Source: Erythrocercus mccallii (lineage: Eukaryota; Chordata; Aves; Passeriformes; Dicruridae). From it: a stretch of 64,000 nucleotides of DNA. The DNA lies in contig VZRG01000750.1 of NCBI GenBank assembly GCA_013397435.1, positions 186,001 through 250,000 of the forward strand. The letters are read 5' to 3'. The position numbers were made by a program, and so were the translations under genes. The notes under the pieces are model-generated. The model was not told the origin of the DNA and ran no database searches. It was given only the letters and a program-made list of their open reading frames with translations. Position 1 is the stretch's first letter. Each line of letters opens with the position of its first letter. Positions 1 through 12,765 of the stretch are shown one piece after another.

Positions 1-1516
1 GCTTATCAGTTATGAAATAAAAAAGACTGCATTTTGCTAGCTTTGAAGATCAAAGAAAAATAGTTTACTGAATCATGTTAACAATAAATCATTAAAAATA
101 TCTGCAACACATTTTAAGGCTTCTAGCTAAAAACAGGCATGGGAAACTAAGTGAGCAGAAACTCAGATTTAAAACTCCACTGACAACCATTTAAATATCT
201 GCTCCTACAAAAATTAAAGAAGGAAAGAATGACATCAATGCTTGGATAAAATATCGGTGATAATGCATCATGTAATAGGACATGAGAATTAACTTTTTTG
301 GTTTGACTGTATTTTAATTTTAACAATTAAAGTTTCTAAGAATACAAATCTGACTTCTCGCAAGATCTTGGATAACTATTCAGGCATTTTATGTAATATT
401 AAGTTTTAAAGAAAGGACTATGAATAAAAACAAACTGCACAAGGTCTTTCAGCTAGGCAGAAGGTTCCTCTACTAATACATATTCCACAAGCATATTCAT
501 TAAAATCATGTCTAAACCCCTTCAGAATTCATGCATCAGATGCTGTTCTAAATTAAAAAGCCCAAATTCTTTGAGGAATACCTACAAGTACAAATTAATT
601 TGCATCAGGCATTATCCAACTCTTGCCCACTTTCTGAGTTCCTTTAGCACACAGTGGATTTCACTAAGGAACGGTTTAAGCAGACCTACAGCAACAAGAG
701 ATTAAAGCCTGCAGTACTTCTCTTGAATAAGTGGTTTAAATTTGAAAACAGAAAAATTTAAAGCAAAAGTAAATAACTTTTTAAAGAAAAAGACATAGTC
801 AAGAAATTTCAAAATAAATTTATTCCATGCTATAGAGGACTAAAACTGATGTATGTGGAATTATTAGACTGGCTGAGGGTTGAGCTTTTTCAGACATTTC
901 TATTATCTCAAAAAGCTTTTTTCTGTTCAATTAGGAAGTACATGCAACATTAAAGAAGCTCAATGAGAAGGATCAACACAGTCTCTCTTCACCTTGTTTG
1001 GGAGTCTACTGTAAAGACAGATACAGTCAAAGTGCTGTTCTGAATCATGATTTCTGACAAAAAATGATATGACAGAAAAATTATCCAGAATCATAATTTA
1101 AAAGAACTTCCTTACTTTATTTGACTTTGAGAACTTGATAGTGAGGAAGAGGAATTACATTTTCCTGGTACTAACAGATAGTAACAAAAAAATAGTCTTG
1201 TCCTTGCAAATTTTCTGCAGTTTAAAATTCCATTTCAGCTACCACCTCAAGTACATTATCTGTGTAAAGTTCAATTCAAACACACACATAAACATTTTCT
1301 AGATAAATGACTGTATGATACTATAACAAATGAAAATAAAGTCAATCATAAATTTAAAAAAAAAGTTTCAAAACCTAGGATCAACTACCTGTAAATTATG
1401 CTCTAGAAAGTATGATAGTATTAATATGCTAGCTTTTATTCACTTGATGTTGAGTCACATTCCTGAAAAAAAAAATAATGTTGAAACCTTTAGTTAAATG
1501 AAAGAAATTTCAATAC
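1..1516 (-). other. MYO6 intron 7 (partial)
   Basis: AT-rich intronic sequence downstream of the donor next to 1516. I looked for the next MYO6 motor exon (ANPLLEAFGNAKT region) on the minus strand and did not find it, so it lies beyond base 1. No repeat family or RNA gene is recognised here. Confidence 0.85.
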
Positions 1517-1572
1517 CTTCTACAATTCTATCATCAATATCTTGGCCACTGCCATAGGATTCTGTCAAATAC
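1517..1572 (-). CDS. MYO6: MYO6 coding exon 6 (motor domain, after the P-loop)
   Basis: A 56-nt internal exon. The reverse complement reads an acceptor ending TTTACAG, then codes for (R)YLTESYGSGQDIDDRIVE plus the first base of the next codon, then a GTATTG donor. The split Arg codon AG|G joins it in frame to the exon at 3405-3510. In myosin VI this stretch follows the P-loop helix and leads into switch I, which is encoded by the next exon outside the window. Ser in SYGSGQ stands where I remember Thr in human and chicken. Identification is firm because every residue falls in register with the family. Confidence 0.95.
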
Positions 1573-3404
1573 CTGTAAAGCAAGATAAAAATATCAGTAT
1601 CATTCATCTCATGTCAGGTTTCCTCAATTAAGCGGGTTTAACATGGCTGTGCACAAATACTAACTAATTACCACAGGGAAAGTATTCTGATTTTCAGTTT
1701 CAAATACCTATGCACTTTGAAATAAACTTTTTAACTTTACTTTAAACTTTTAGCTTTTCTTTTTTGTTAAAACAAAAATATTCTTTCACACCTCATTTTT
1801 TTCAATACTCCAAGGCCTGCTAGAAATTTCTTTACAACATGCATATGAAAATTACAGTTAAATAGAAATATAATCAAGCTATTACTGTATTGTCTGTATT
1901 TATTAATAATCTTATGAAATACATAAGGTTTCATGTCTATTTCATGAATTTAAGACTGTTGCCCTCCATAGGGTTTCTGTATTCATAACTATCAGTGTTA
2001 ATAAAAATCCACATGGAGATGGTGAAGATAAGAAATTACAGGTGGATAATCAAGGCAAGATTCAATTTAGCAACTGAAGAAACAATTAGAAAATAAAACC
2101 ACAATGTACATCTCCAAAGTTCCAGTCTTTTATATTTTTTTCCCTGCTCACAGGGCATGCTTTCTGGAAATTTACAGGTGAATCTGGGACAAGTTAAAAA
2201 CAGCTCTTAAAAATGGGGCCTTCCAAAAATCTTCAGAAGCACTAAAAGAGCTGTACTAGTACCTTTCACTTTCTAATCACACAAGGGTAAAATCTTCCAG
2301 CTTTTAAAACTCAGTTATGTTTTGTACATGGACTCTGTGGTGGAGGGTGGTGAGGAGAAGCAACAGCAACGATATTCACCCATTGTGTAATGAGCAGAAA
2401 AATAATCCCCTTTAAGAGCATCTCTTGTGAGATATTCTTCCAGTGCCTGCTGTCTTTTTTTGTTACTCTTATCAGGAATAGAGTCACAATGTCCCCTGTA
2501 AAAAATCATTACCAGCACATTGCAGTAATTCTTACAACTATCTTTGAAAGGTTGCACAGGGGCAGTGCAGAGCAGTATGAAGGACAGGCAGTTGTGACAG
2601 TTCTTCAGGGGACATGGAAAATAATACCTCTACTGTAGAGAAATACTAGAAAATACATCATGTTAGGGAAAAGGGAATTAAATATTTATAGAGGGAAACA
2701 AGTCCAAGGCGGGGCAAGGTAGCATATTTACACTGCCCACACTGCTTCCCTGCATAATCAGGCCACCTATGACATAGGTGTATTTAATGAAGAAGTTCTT
2801 TCCAGTTATAGTGTTCCAGAGTGATAAAAAGCTGTTAAAAGATAATGCAGATATGAAAGCAAGGCTGATATATATCAGCAATATCACTTCCAAGAAGTTT
2901 AATGCACTTGATTTAGTATTGGTCGTACATGAGCATCAATAAATAAATAAATCCCACTATTCAGTTTTATTCAGTAAACTAGGGTAAAGTATATTAAAGT
3001 TAAAAAGATACTCAAGCAAACTAAAAAAAAAAACCTAAGTGAGAACACAGAAATACACATTTAAGGCAAAACCAACAGTGTCTTGCAAGATCCAGTTAAA
3101 ATATCTAGTGATGTTTTTTATCAACCACAATACCACATGTGCAATACTAAAATGACTGCATCATAAACCATAATAACTACATGTCACTACAACTGAGTTA
3201 AAGTTTCTGTGAATATGTAACTGTTTGTGCACATTATCATATCATCATTTAACTCAATTTCTTGTAATAAAGTGCACATAGAAGCTAATACATATCTTAC
3301 TGAATTGTATCTTAAACCCACTGATTACCTTAGTTTGCCTTCATGTCAGCCAAATGCATAAACACAAGAGATTCACATACTAACTTTGGTGCAAACATAC
3401 AAAC
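1573..3404 (-). other. MYO6 intron 6
   Basis: About 1.8 kb of AT-rich intron with donor GTTTGT (a weak match to consensus) and acceptor TTTACAG. It contains a short AAAT-type simple repeat around 2938-2953. The small open frames near 2315-2890 lack any recognisable similarity and I treat them as chance. Confidence 0.85.
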
Positions 3405-3510
3405 CTCAAAACAAATTTAGTGTTTTCTGTCTTGCCAGCTCCTGATTCTCCAGAGACTATGATGGATTGACTCATCTTAAGCACTTTCATGTCACGGAAT
3501 GCTTTGTCAG
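3405..3510 (-). CDS. MYO6: MYO6 coding exon 5, ATP-binding P-loop
   Basis: A 106-nt exon encoding residues 131 to about 166: ADKAFRDMKVLKMSQSIIVS, then GESGAGKT, then ENTKFVLR. GESGAGKT is the myosin Walker A / P-loop that holds the ATP phosphates, and it falls at residues 151-158 here, the same numbering as human MYO6. The acceptor is CTTTTTAAG; the donor is GTTTGT, weaker than the other donors of this gene. The exon begins in the middle of Ala131 (G|CT) and ends in the middle of an Arg codon (AG|G), both completed by neighbouring exons. I see no disabling change. Confidence 0.97.
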
Positions 3511-4414
3511 CTTAAAAAGAAGAATGTCATCGACATGACAAAAATTAATACTCAGCAGAATTGCAAGGATAATGTTAAGCTACAATGCGAAAAATTAAAA
3601 TGTAACATTTGCAGGAACAGAAACTTTACAATTGAATCTTTACAAGTGAATGCATTACAGTTTATTAAATTCCGTTTCCCTTTAATTTATACTACAGTTG
3701 TTATTCTTCCAAAACTGAAATGTAAGAACTCAAAGTCTTGAAAACAAAGGCCTACTCAACTATATCCAGAATAAAATAAAACAAAATCAACCATCTAGAA
3801 CTAAATATTTGTAATTAAATGTATTTACAAAATAATAGTCAATGTTAGCTTTATATATTTTTAAAAGGGAAACTCAGTTGTATTCTGCAACAAGGAACAT
3901 CTGGAAAATCTCTTGTTGTGCAACAGGTACTAAAACTCAGCTATTTATATTTTTGATTTCAAAATAAAATGCAAAACAGTGAGAAAGTTTTTAACATGTC
4001 AAACTTTATGTAGTTTTGAATTATTTTTTATTTTCAAAAGTGACTGAAATCAGATTTAATCCATAAATAACATTTCAATGTACTTTCTGTCTGTGATACA
4101 AGCATACAAAAGGAAACAGTGTATGTGCTCTGGCAACGTAATAGAAGGCAAAGAAAATTACTACATGGAAAGACAGTGCCAATCATTATAACGCCTTTTT
4201 CACTAATAAAATTTGAATTTCTTTGTTTCTTTTTTAGATTTTTTTAGTGGTTGCAGATTATATTTAAACTGCTTAGAATTAAAACACTGGAAGTGCAGAA
4301 TAATCCTAACAGAGTTGGCAATTTACAGGTGTAGCTGCTGCAGGTGGCAATTTACAGATAACTGAAGTATTCAATGTTTGTTTTTCAAGAGACAAATATA
4401 GGCTCAATACATAC
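3511..4414 (-). other. MYO6 intron 5
   Basis: A 0.9 kb AT-rich intron, the shortest complete one in this part of the gene. Donor GTATGT, acceptor CTTTTTAAG. No repeat or other gene recognised. Confidence 0.85.
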
Positions 4415-4544
4415 CAATTGCAAAAACATGTGGTGGCAATGTTCCCAGCGATCTACCCTGGTATTTTTTAATAGTATCTGAAGAATAAAACTTAGGTATA
4501 TCAAAGTATGGATTCACTGCAATAAGAATGTTGGCTACATAGGT
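4415..4544 (-). CDS. MYO6: MYO6 coding exon 4 (motor domain N-terminal subdomain)
   Basis: A 130-nt exon encoding residues 88-130 plus the first base of Ala131. It opens TYVANILIAVNPYFDIPKFY and ends GTLPPHVFAI. NILIAVNPY is a conserved myosin-head block just before the P-loop exon, and PPHVFAIAD is completed across the junction. The acceptor is TTCACAG and the donor GTATGTATTG. Compared with remembered human and chicken sequence, Phe106, Asp110 and Lys114 look like changes in a well-conserved block, but frame and splice sites are intact. Confidence 0.96.
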
Positions 4545-6976
4545 CTGTGAAGAAAACAATGAACAGCAAATTACTAGGCAGTATCCAAGCAAATGGTTAA
4601 CAGCAATTGTCTATTACTATTGCAAATTATAGCCTCCATAAAACAAGTGCATTTATGATCCTCTCCAGCTAATGCAAATACAAGACAAGATATATTTTTA
4701 GAATTCCTTTTATTATCTCAGGAAATTATCCTGGGAAAATTTCCTAACCATCGAGCTGTGGAGTTTTGTCCTGAATGTGACCTTTCTCCCAATCTCCTTT
4801 TAAGTTATTTCCTATTGTCTGCATTACTGGATCAAGAATGGGACGTCAAAACCTCCTGCTCAAAAGTGAATAAACTAAGCTCATGGATAGCATAACACAG
4901 TCCTCCAGTGAGGAGGATAGCTTTTCATTATCTAATGGAAGCAACTCAGCAGGAAGGATTGACAGGATTCTGTCTGGGAGTGCATTCAAGCCAGGCAATA
5001 AAAGCATTCAGCCAAGAGAAAATTAGCTATAGCTGCTTCCACAGAGAGAAATACAGAATGCAAATGTTCTCTCACAGAGAAGATATTTGAGAAGAATCTC
5101 AGACAAAGGCTGCTTTTTACCTTTCCATAGGACAAGAAAGACAGAAAAGACAGGGTTTTTTAATGTTTCTGAAAGAAACTCTCATAGCTTGGTTATAATT
5201 GCCAGGTTACATACAGAGAAGAAGAGGGGTCAGAATCAAATTAAAAATCAGATTTGCCGGAAAAGATCTGAAGAAAATGATAAAAAGACCTGGAAAAACC
5301 TTCAGGTTGAATAACTTATTTGCTTTGTTGTTACTGAGGATGTCCCTAGAAAACTGAAATTTGGACATTATTATGTGATACATTAATAGAAGGCTGGATC
5401 ACACAATATATAACATTTCTTAGTTCTGTTTTTGGCAATTATTCCACTGAAGGAAAACTTTTCTTCAAAAATTGCAAGTACTACTATTAATTTTCCTTTT
5501 AATAACAAGATAAATATTGTTAACCAGGATTTTAAAAATGGCATAAAGCTGTTTACAAGGGAAATATAGCTAAATTATAAACTGAAAGAAAAGAAGTCTT
5601 TATTGTTTTTCTTCAGAAAATACACACAATACTAATATGCTCTGGACAACATATTGGTGTAGTACTTGTTTATACTGAAGAAAGGCATTATGAACAAAAA
5701 TACTATCCTACCCCATGATCAGTTCATATTCAGGATTTTACTTCCTTCTTGGATTTTATTGTTTGGTTGGGTTTCTTTAAGGATAATTTTTCCCGAACAG
5801 CATTCAAATGGTCATTTTTACTTATTGATTTTAAAGCTAGTGCTTGATCTTAAGCCATAAAAAATTTAAAGCTATGTAAATTAACTGCAACAGAAGAAAA
5901 CAATTATACTTTCTTTTTACATTTATATAAAAGTGTTTAGTTAAATTAATTTTACAATATATGCTAAAAGAAAAGTTGATTATTTTAACACAGACACTTA
6001 AAAATATGTANNNNNNNNNNNNNNNNNNNNNNNNNNNNNNNNNNNNNNNNNNNNNNNNNNNNNNNNNNNNNNNNNNNNNNNNNNNNNNNNNNNNNNNNNN
6101 NNNNNNNNNNNNNNNNNNNNNNNNNNNNNNNNNNNNNNNNNNNNNNNNNNNNNNNNNNNNNNNNNNNNNNNNNNNNNNNNNNNNNNNNNNNNNNNNNNNN
6201 NNNNNNNNNNNNNNNNNNNNNNNNNNNNNNNNNNNNNNNNNNNNNNNNNNNNNNNNNNNNNNNNNNNNNNNNNNNNNNNNNNNNNNNNNNNNNNNNNNNN
6301 NNNNNNNNNNNNNNNNNNNNNNNNNNNNNNNNNNNNNNNNNNNNNNNNNNNNNNNNNNNNNNNNNNNNNNNNNNNNNNNNNNNNNNNNNNNNNNNNNNNN
6401 NNNNNNNNNNNNNNNNNNNNNNNNNNNNNNNNNNNNNNNNNNNNNNNNNNNNNNNNNNNNNNNNNNNNNNNAGAAAGAGAAAGAGAGCTCTTATCTTCTG
6501 TTTCACAGCTGTCAGTGTCTTGGCAGATGGCAAGGACAAAATGTAATTTAGTCAGAATTCATTAAGTACAATTAGGCAATTTGATAGCAATATAAAAGAT
6601 TAAGATGGACATCTGAGCTAGGAGGTGTCAAAGACGGCACCTGTTTGCCTCGTTCAAAAATAATGAAGAAAGAAAACCATCTCTGTTAACAGTGAAATAA
6701 GTTACCTGTAGGAACATTTGTGATACAAAGCTGTGTTATGGTTGCACATGAACAGTCATGTAGAGAAAAACCTATTGCTCTGCCTGCTAAAAATCAGATA
6801 GGATTCTGATCTAAAAATATAATGTAAGGGGAAAAAAAAGCAAAAAAAAGGCCTACAACCTCGACCTTTCCATGGTAGCAGTTCTGTTATAGGAAAAAAA
6901 GCAGGAGTGGAAACACTTGGTGAATTTTTGAAAGGACATCTCTATCAGACTGGTTGTCATGACACACAATACTTAC
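4545..6976 (-). other. MYO6 intron 4, with assembly gap
   Basis: A 2.4 kb intron with donor GTAAGTATTG and acceptor TTCACAG. It is interrupted by the 461-N gap at 6011-6471, so any repeat inside the gap is unseen. No recognisable feature in the remaining AT-rich sequence. Confidence 0.8.
6011..6471. other. Assembly gap (461 N)
   Basis: A run of N inside MYO6 intron 4. The flanks are AT-rich. Long open frames that appear to cross it on both strands are artefacts of translating N. Confidence 1.
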
Positions 6977-7050
6977 GTAAATTCTGTCCTTACTGTACCG
7001 AACTTTGATATTGTGAAGGAGAGTGGCTTCATTTAAATACATCAGAGAGC
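6977..7050 (-). CDS. MYO6: MYO6 coding exon 3 (start of motor domain)
   Basis: A 74-nt exon encoding the last two bases of Cys63 and residues 64-87, SLMYLNEATLLHNIKVRYSK then DRIY. This is the start of the myosin head; LNEATLLHN is a family-wide motif (in other myosins often LNEPAVLHNL). The acceptor is ACTTGCAG and the donor GTAAGT, both near consensus. It ends in phase 0 and is followed by TYVANIL in the next exon. Reads as intact MYO6. Confidence 0.97.
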
Positions 7051-7753
7051 CTGCAAGTAAAAAACAATCACATACCATTAAGAGCTCAGGACTATCTTTA
7101 AGTACAGACAAAAAACTAAATCTTAAATTAAGGATAATTTTCTTCCTCTCTCTTTGTTTACAGTTTAATCCTATCATTTCTTTACACTGTCTTGAGGCAG
7201 GAGTACTGACTCAACATACATTTTAAAAACCACACACCTGCTCTTAAATGTACAACTGGAGTTACAGAAAGCAGCTGAACAAAGAGTGGGACTGCAGGAG
7301 CCACAAATACAGGCTCTGCTCAGTATAACCTCCTTTAACCAGTCAGTCAAACACGGTGCATCTGCCTTCACACCAGCCTCTAAGCACAGAAAGCTGTGCC
7401 TACCAAAATCCCTACCAATGACTGTTTCCTTCCTTCCAGCTCCCCTTTCCAATCTCAGCCACAGCGTCCCCAGGGTAATGCCACCCAGCTGACTTTGGAG
7501 TAACAGCTGGCTCCTGGTGATTTTTGAATTGATGAATATAAACATCTAATTTGGATCTGGAGGCAGCAACAGCAGCATCACAACACCAGGCACTAACACA
7601 AACTTCCCTGCTTCAATTCTGAATTTTGTGAATACTAGGCCTCCTCAGAGAAACTGTTAGGGGGAAAAAATGCTAACACATCAAAACCTAGCTGTATATT
7701 TTTCTCCTTTGTATATTTTGTATATTTTTCTCCTTTCTTTAACATAAATCACC

Positions 7754-7902
7754 TGACCCTGAGATTAGCTCAGTTGGTTAGAGCATGGTGCTACTAAGAC
7801 CAATGTTGTGGGTCTGATTCCTGTATGCGTATTATTCATTTAAGAGCTGAACTCAATGATCATTGTGGGTCCTTTCCAGATCAGAACATTCTGTGATTCT
7901 GT
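7754..7902 (+). mobile_element. tRNA-Ile-derived SINE with CR1 tail (TguSINE1-like)
   Basis: The left part reads as a decayed isoleucine tRNA: A box TTAGCTCAGTTGG at 7765-7777 followed by TTAGAGCATGGTGCTA, and a degraded B box GGTCTGATTCC at 7811-7821. The right part (about 7840-7902) is a CR1-type 3' end: AGAGCTGAACTCAATGATCA, then GTGGGTCC, then ATTCTGTGATTCTGT. This tRNA-Ile head plus CR1 tail is the layout of TguSINE1, a songbird SINE mobilised by CR1 machinery. Mutations in the B box suggest an old, inactive copy. It is not a functional tRNA gene. The family name is from memory; the composite structure is seen directly. Confidence 0.85.
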
Positions 7903-8326
7903 AACTGGTGAAATGTTACAGAGTGGTGGCACCCACAGAAAGCTTCAGACTGTACGGGTTCACATTCTGGCAAAGCTGGTCCTTGTTTTCAGCTATAAAG
8001 CACTGGAAAGTGTCAGCAGCCTTAATTACAGAGGTAATTTCCAGTTCCTGCTGTAACACTTAAAAATATTATCCCTAAACTAAATGAGGGCATTACTTGT
8101 TACACAGCCTCCATTTTCAAATAAATCAAATATGCTCAATTCTTTTTATCTCACTGCTTAAAATCAAATGTACAACTCTATTTTGTGTAGTGGCAACTGA
8201 CTGACTGCTACACTGATAAACCTTACAGCAGTAATACAGTATAAAAATTTGTATACATCCAACTACTGTGGAGGGAGTAAGCACTGCACTGTTAATATCT
8301 TTTCTTTTTAAGGAAAGACTGGGCAT

Positions 8327-8431
8327 GGTACTTAATGCCACGGTCTAGTTGACACGGTGGTGATAGGTCAGAGGTTGGACTCAGTGATCCCAGAGGTCTT
8401 TTCCAACCTAATTGGTTCTGTGATTCTGTAA
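8327..8431 (+). mobile_element. CR1 LINE 3' fragment
   Basis: Contains GGTCTAGTTGAC, GGTTGGACTCAGTGATCC, CAGAGGTCTTTTCCAACCTA and a terminal TTCTGTGATTCTGT repeat, the usual CR1 3' end in sense orientation. It is 5'-truncated and carries no coding capacity. Confidence 0.88.
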
Positions 8432-11400
8432 TAGTAACCACTGCCTTGCACCTCACACAAGGGTCACACACGTGCCACTCATCTATAATGACCAACCAAG
8501 TTGTTTTATGTTGAACTGACATCCTTTCTCAAGGGCTACAGCAGCAAAAAATATTCTAACTTATTTACACAAATGTGCAAAAAGGGCTGCCATTGTGTAT
8601 GACCTAAAGTCAACCTCCCTAGCCTCCCTGACCTGCAAGGATACCTGAAGTTCAGTAAGCAACTTTTAACATCTCTTTCAACACTTCTCCTGCTGAACCA
8701 AAATATACTGGCAAAGGAAAATGGGAGCTTCTCAAAAACATCTATGTTTTTGTTTTCCATCTTTTACCCTTCCTCCTGCAGTGGACTGAGGAGTGGCTGT
8801 GACTCTGTCCTCTACTTACCTGTGCTAGACTGGCCTGAAGCAAAGTCAGGTTCATCAGTCAGTTGCAGCCTCCCTTTGGCTTGCATAGGTCTGCTGAATA
8901 ACAGCCCTTCCCTCCATTATATGACTAAATACAGCTTTGTTTCAAATATCTGGAATATTCACACTTCTCAAAGGACCTTGTAGCTTCTGGTTTGTTCAGA
9001 AAACAACACTGTCCTCCACAAAATCCCTTGCACCCATACTCCTGTGTTGGCAGAGGCATACAAGGCACGCTTTAGGTTTACCGTAGGTAAACTCTCTCTT
9101 TGGATCATAACAGCCTTGAAATTGTGGCTGTGCACAATTCCTTCATGAAACAAAAGGCTGACCCCCATCACCACAGTTCCTCCTCTGCCACCATAGCAGA
9201 CACACATTCCCCCACAACCCCACAGTCACTGGTAGCTGCAGCAACCAAGCACAGACACCCGGTGCTGCACAGCAGGACTTGTCCTCCCCTCCCCAGGCAT
9301 TCTCAGTTCACATAGCTGAGAAAATGGCACTGGGACCACAAATTGCAGGTCTACCTTCACCTCTTTTATTGGGGTCATCCCAAGAGAAAGACATTAAAAG
9401 GAAATGGGTCAGAAACAGAAACTCCTGCTTGCTCTAATGAAAGTTGGAAGTCTCCTTCTGCCCCTGTATGTGCCTGGGAGGAGACAACGTGGTAAAAAAT
9501 TAGCAATCTTGAATTTGAAGTCATTTGGATCCTCATTATTGAGATGAGAAACTATTACATAGTAATTGTCTATGAACACCCTTGACCATATCTTTGACCA
9601 TATCTCTCAGAGTTTGCAATATTTTAAAGGAAGCAGTTAATCATCAACTTTTTATTAGGTTGCTTATCTAAAAAGCAGATTACCCCAGATTGCATTGTGT
9701 CCCCAGTGCTCTCACTGCAATTAAAGCAGCTATACCTGCAGACTCGGTGTACAATGGGAGCTTGCTCCCCAAGAGAATGTTATCACCTCAAGACATGCAA
9801 ACTAAGGCTTATGTCAGCAAATTCAAAATGCATCTTCTTTAGAATAGATCCTTTAGAAGAGAGATCCATATCTGAAGGCAAAGGAAGTCACTGGAGATTC
9901 AATTCTGAATATTCACATGGCTCATGTCTAAATATAATCATTGTATATATGTCCATATGTCCATTTAGTTGTCCCTGTATTTACTTACACGCAAACAAAG
10001 TTCACGTAAGTGAACTAGGAAATGTTAATGCCAAATTGACTCACAGTGGCTCTCCTGCACATACCACAAAGCAGGGTTTCTACTGAAAATTATTTTATTA
10101 AGTAATTGCAAGGCTCTGCATCTGTAGAACTGAGGGGTTTTTAACAGTCTTATCCAATACCCTGTCTTTATACTCACCTTTCAGGATTTTTTAGAACAGT
10201 ATTATAAGCACTCAGTATAGTTTTTTTTCTTAAAAATGAATGATATCCAACACAAATACTCTCTGACAGAGAAGGAAATTGAATTTGGGATTCACACATC
10301 CTGCAAATGAACTGCAACCTGTGAGCAGCATGTCATAATATATTAGGAAAGTTAAAATAATGTTTGATACAGAAAGGATTATTGAACAAAGCATTTTAAA
10401 GTTTTATCTGATCAAAGAGCCAAAGATATTTTCTCTGACTAACTTAGTTGAATAGTATGCTGTTGGAATCTTAAATTATTTCCATAATCTCATTCCAGAT
10501 TTCGATTCCCTGACTAGGACACAGAGGTGTCAGGACATCTCAGTAAAATCACTGGGACAAATGCACAGATTAAGTGCATTTCCCTAACAGTCACCACGTA
10601 CCAAGAGAACAGATAACAGCTTTGAAAAGTTTGAACCCAGTTCCTTTTTGCAAAAATATAAGCAGCAAGAAGCAAGGCTACCAGCTTGGTTCTATCGATA
10701 CTGCACCATCTAAGTCAGATCATAAGACTCAGATCTCATCTTTTTGTTTCGTGTGGAGAAGCTGTAACAGCTGCATTTCCTGTCACGGGATGTAAATATT
10801 CCAGGACAGGAATTGAGGTTACCTCACCTAGACCAGACCTCTAGCCTCTATTTTAAAAGAAGAACAATAGAAGATATTTTTGCCCACTATTTACAAAGTC
10901 TTGAGTATTTTCACCAAGCAATAAACACTATAGAAAATGTTTAAAAGACTTGCATTCATCAGTATTCAAGACAGGAGAGGCTCTGTGATTTGCTCATAGA
11001 GTGCAGCAACAGCAATATTCAACAGCTGTCTAAATGCTGATAACAGCACTCACTCAGCTTTCTCAGTATTCTCTCTCCTCTCCCCAGATTTGACAACTGT
11101 TTCCATCCACCTAACTACAAAATATTTAACAAAATAAAAGCCCTGCAGATCAACAGAGATGTTTATTACACAAGCTCATCTCAAAACTCCTTCTCCACCA
11201 GAACTCCTGTATCCAATTCAAGTTTATCAATTTTCAGTGGTCCTGATAAGTCCAGATTCCCATCCCCAGTTCTGGGAAGTAATCTTAAAACTTATTTTCC
11301 ATTACTTCTACTTCCACAAGAACATTAATCTGAGAAATTCCTTAAATACAGGAAAATGCTATACAAATACAGGTGCTGATAAAGACGCTGAGGCTTTTGC

Positions 11401-11705
11401 CACACTATAAAAAGTACAGTTACACCCATAATGCTGAATGGAGTATTTCTGAAGTCAAGCAACAGTTCTGTATGGGAGTTATGTAACTATCCACTCCTCT
11501 AAAGTGTTCAAATGAAAGCTAAAATCCACAATAAATTATACTTAAAATGGGCTTCCTTTAAGAAGTTCAAAGGACTAGCAAAGGTCATACATAAATTCAA
11601 ACAAAGATGACAAGGAAGAAACAGGAAGCTTGTAAGGAAACAATATTCATTTCATTGCAGATATTTTTTTCACATGTGTAATATATTTTCAAATTCATAA
11701 CTTAC

Positions 11706-11775
11706 AGTTATCTTCCACATCCTTTTTGCTATCCTCCTCTGCAGGAAACACTTGATTGATAGCTGCCTGGAAAGT
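11706..11775 (-). CDS. MYO6: MYO6 coding exon 2 (N-terminal SH3-like region)
   Basis: A 70-nt exon encoding residues 40-62, TFQAAINQVFPAEEDSKK then DVEDN, plus the first base of Cys63. The acceptor is CTTATCTAACAG and the donor GTAAGTTATG. INQVFPAEEDSKKDVEDN matches myosin VI exactly, but residues 42-44 read QAA where I remember LAL in human and chicken. The exon completes the small N-terminal beta-barrel that packs against the motor. Frame and splice sites are intact, so the substitutions look like real variation or paralogue divergence rather than decay. Confidence 0.96.
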
Positions 11776-12765
11776 CTGTTAGATAAGAAACATTAACATT
11801 GTCAGAATTCCATAAAATAGAAATATAGTTCAAAGACATCTCATGCAATCATACAAGTGAGTGCACTGTAATTGTGCATGATTTCAAATGAAGTCACCAG
11901 CTTTATACTTCAGAATTGGAAATCTTACTGAGTTACTAGATACAGACAAAAAGCTGCTGCATTTATATAACTACACTACATTATAAAAATGAATTCACTG
12001 TAATATATATTTTAGTGCAATAATATTTGATTCTCAGGTCAAAAATTGCATGTCGTACTGTGCAATACAAAAAATAAGACTACAAAAAGTTAACTGCAAA
12101 GATAACAACATTGTAAATGACATACAATTTCCTCAGTTTTGCAAAGAAGAAAGAATAAAATGCAAATCATTAGTTCAGTCAGAGGACTGTGCTGTCATTA
12201 TGATATGCTGGTTTAAAATGTTCCTACTTAAAATATTAATGTTCAATACATAACATCCTCTGTATCACCAAACACTGTAGCTTTGGCTGTCGTTTATTGG
12301 GGTTTTTTCTTCAATAAATCAATACTAAAGTAAAACAAGACCTTCCTTCAACCTTTGTATTCCAGCTATACAAAACGACCATTTATCAAGTATTCACAAC
12401 CAACTGGAAAAATTCATAACAAAAGAAACTTTGTTTCTTTTTTCATCTCCAGAAAACATAATTTATATTGCTGTAAAAAGGAAGAAAAAACATCCAAGCA
12501 CACATGCATTACAGCATCTGCACAAAAATAACTATTGTACAAAGGAGATTTTTTTATTATATTTTTTTTGTTTACTGTAGTAACAGCTTGTTTGAGCTAG
12601 CAATGAATGAACAAAACCCCTGTTGTACCAATTAAACATGACAGCCACCATGCCACTGCAGGCACAGGCTCCTTTTCCCCATGGAAATGGAGACAAGAAG
12701 TCTAGTCTAATATTTGAAAAGGCAACCAACTGAATCTAAAGAATGAACTTAATAAACAAACATGT

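Larger units (their letters stand above)
7051..11705 (-). other. MYO6 intron 3
   Basis: A 4.65 kb intron with donor GTAAGTTATG and acceptor ACTTGCAG. It carries two retroelement fragments close together: the tRNA-derived SINE at 7754-7902 and a CR1 3' end at 8327-8431. A short imperfect tandem of a TGTATATTTTTCTCC-like unit lies around 7691-7737. The rest shows nothing I recognise. Confidence 0.85.

Noticed and set aside
5961..6551. Open frames of 184-196 codons on both strands
   Set aside because: Almost entirely composed of N from the assembly gap.
7765..7821. Functional tRNA-Ile gene
   Set aside because: The B box is degraded and the body runs into a CR1-type tail; it is a SINE head rather than a tRNA gene.
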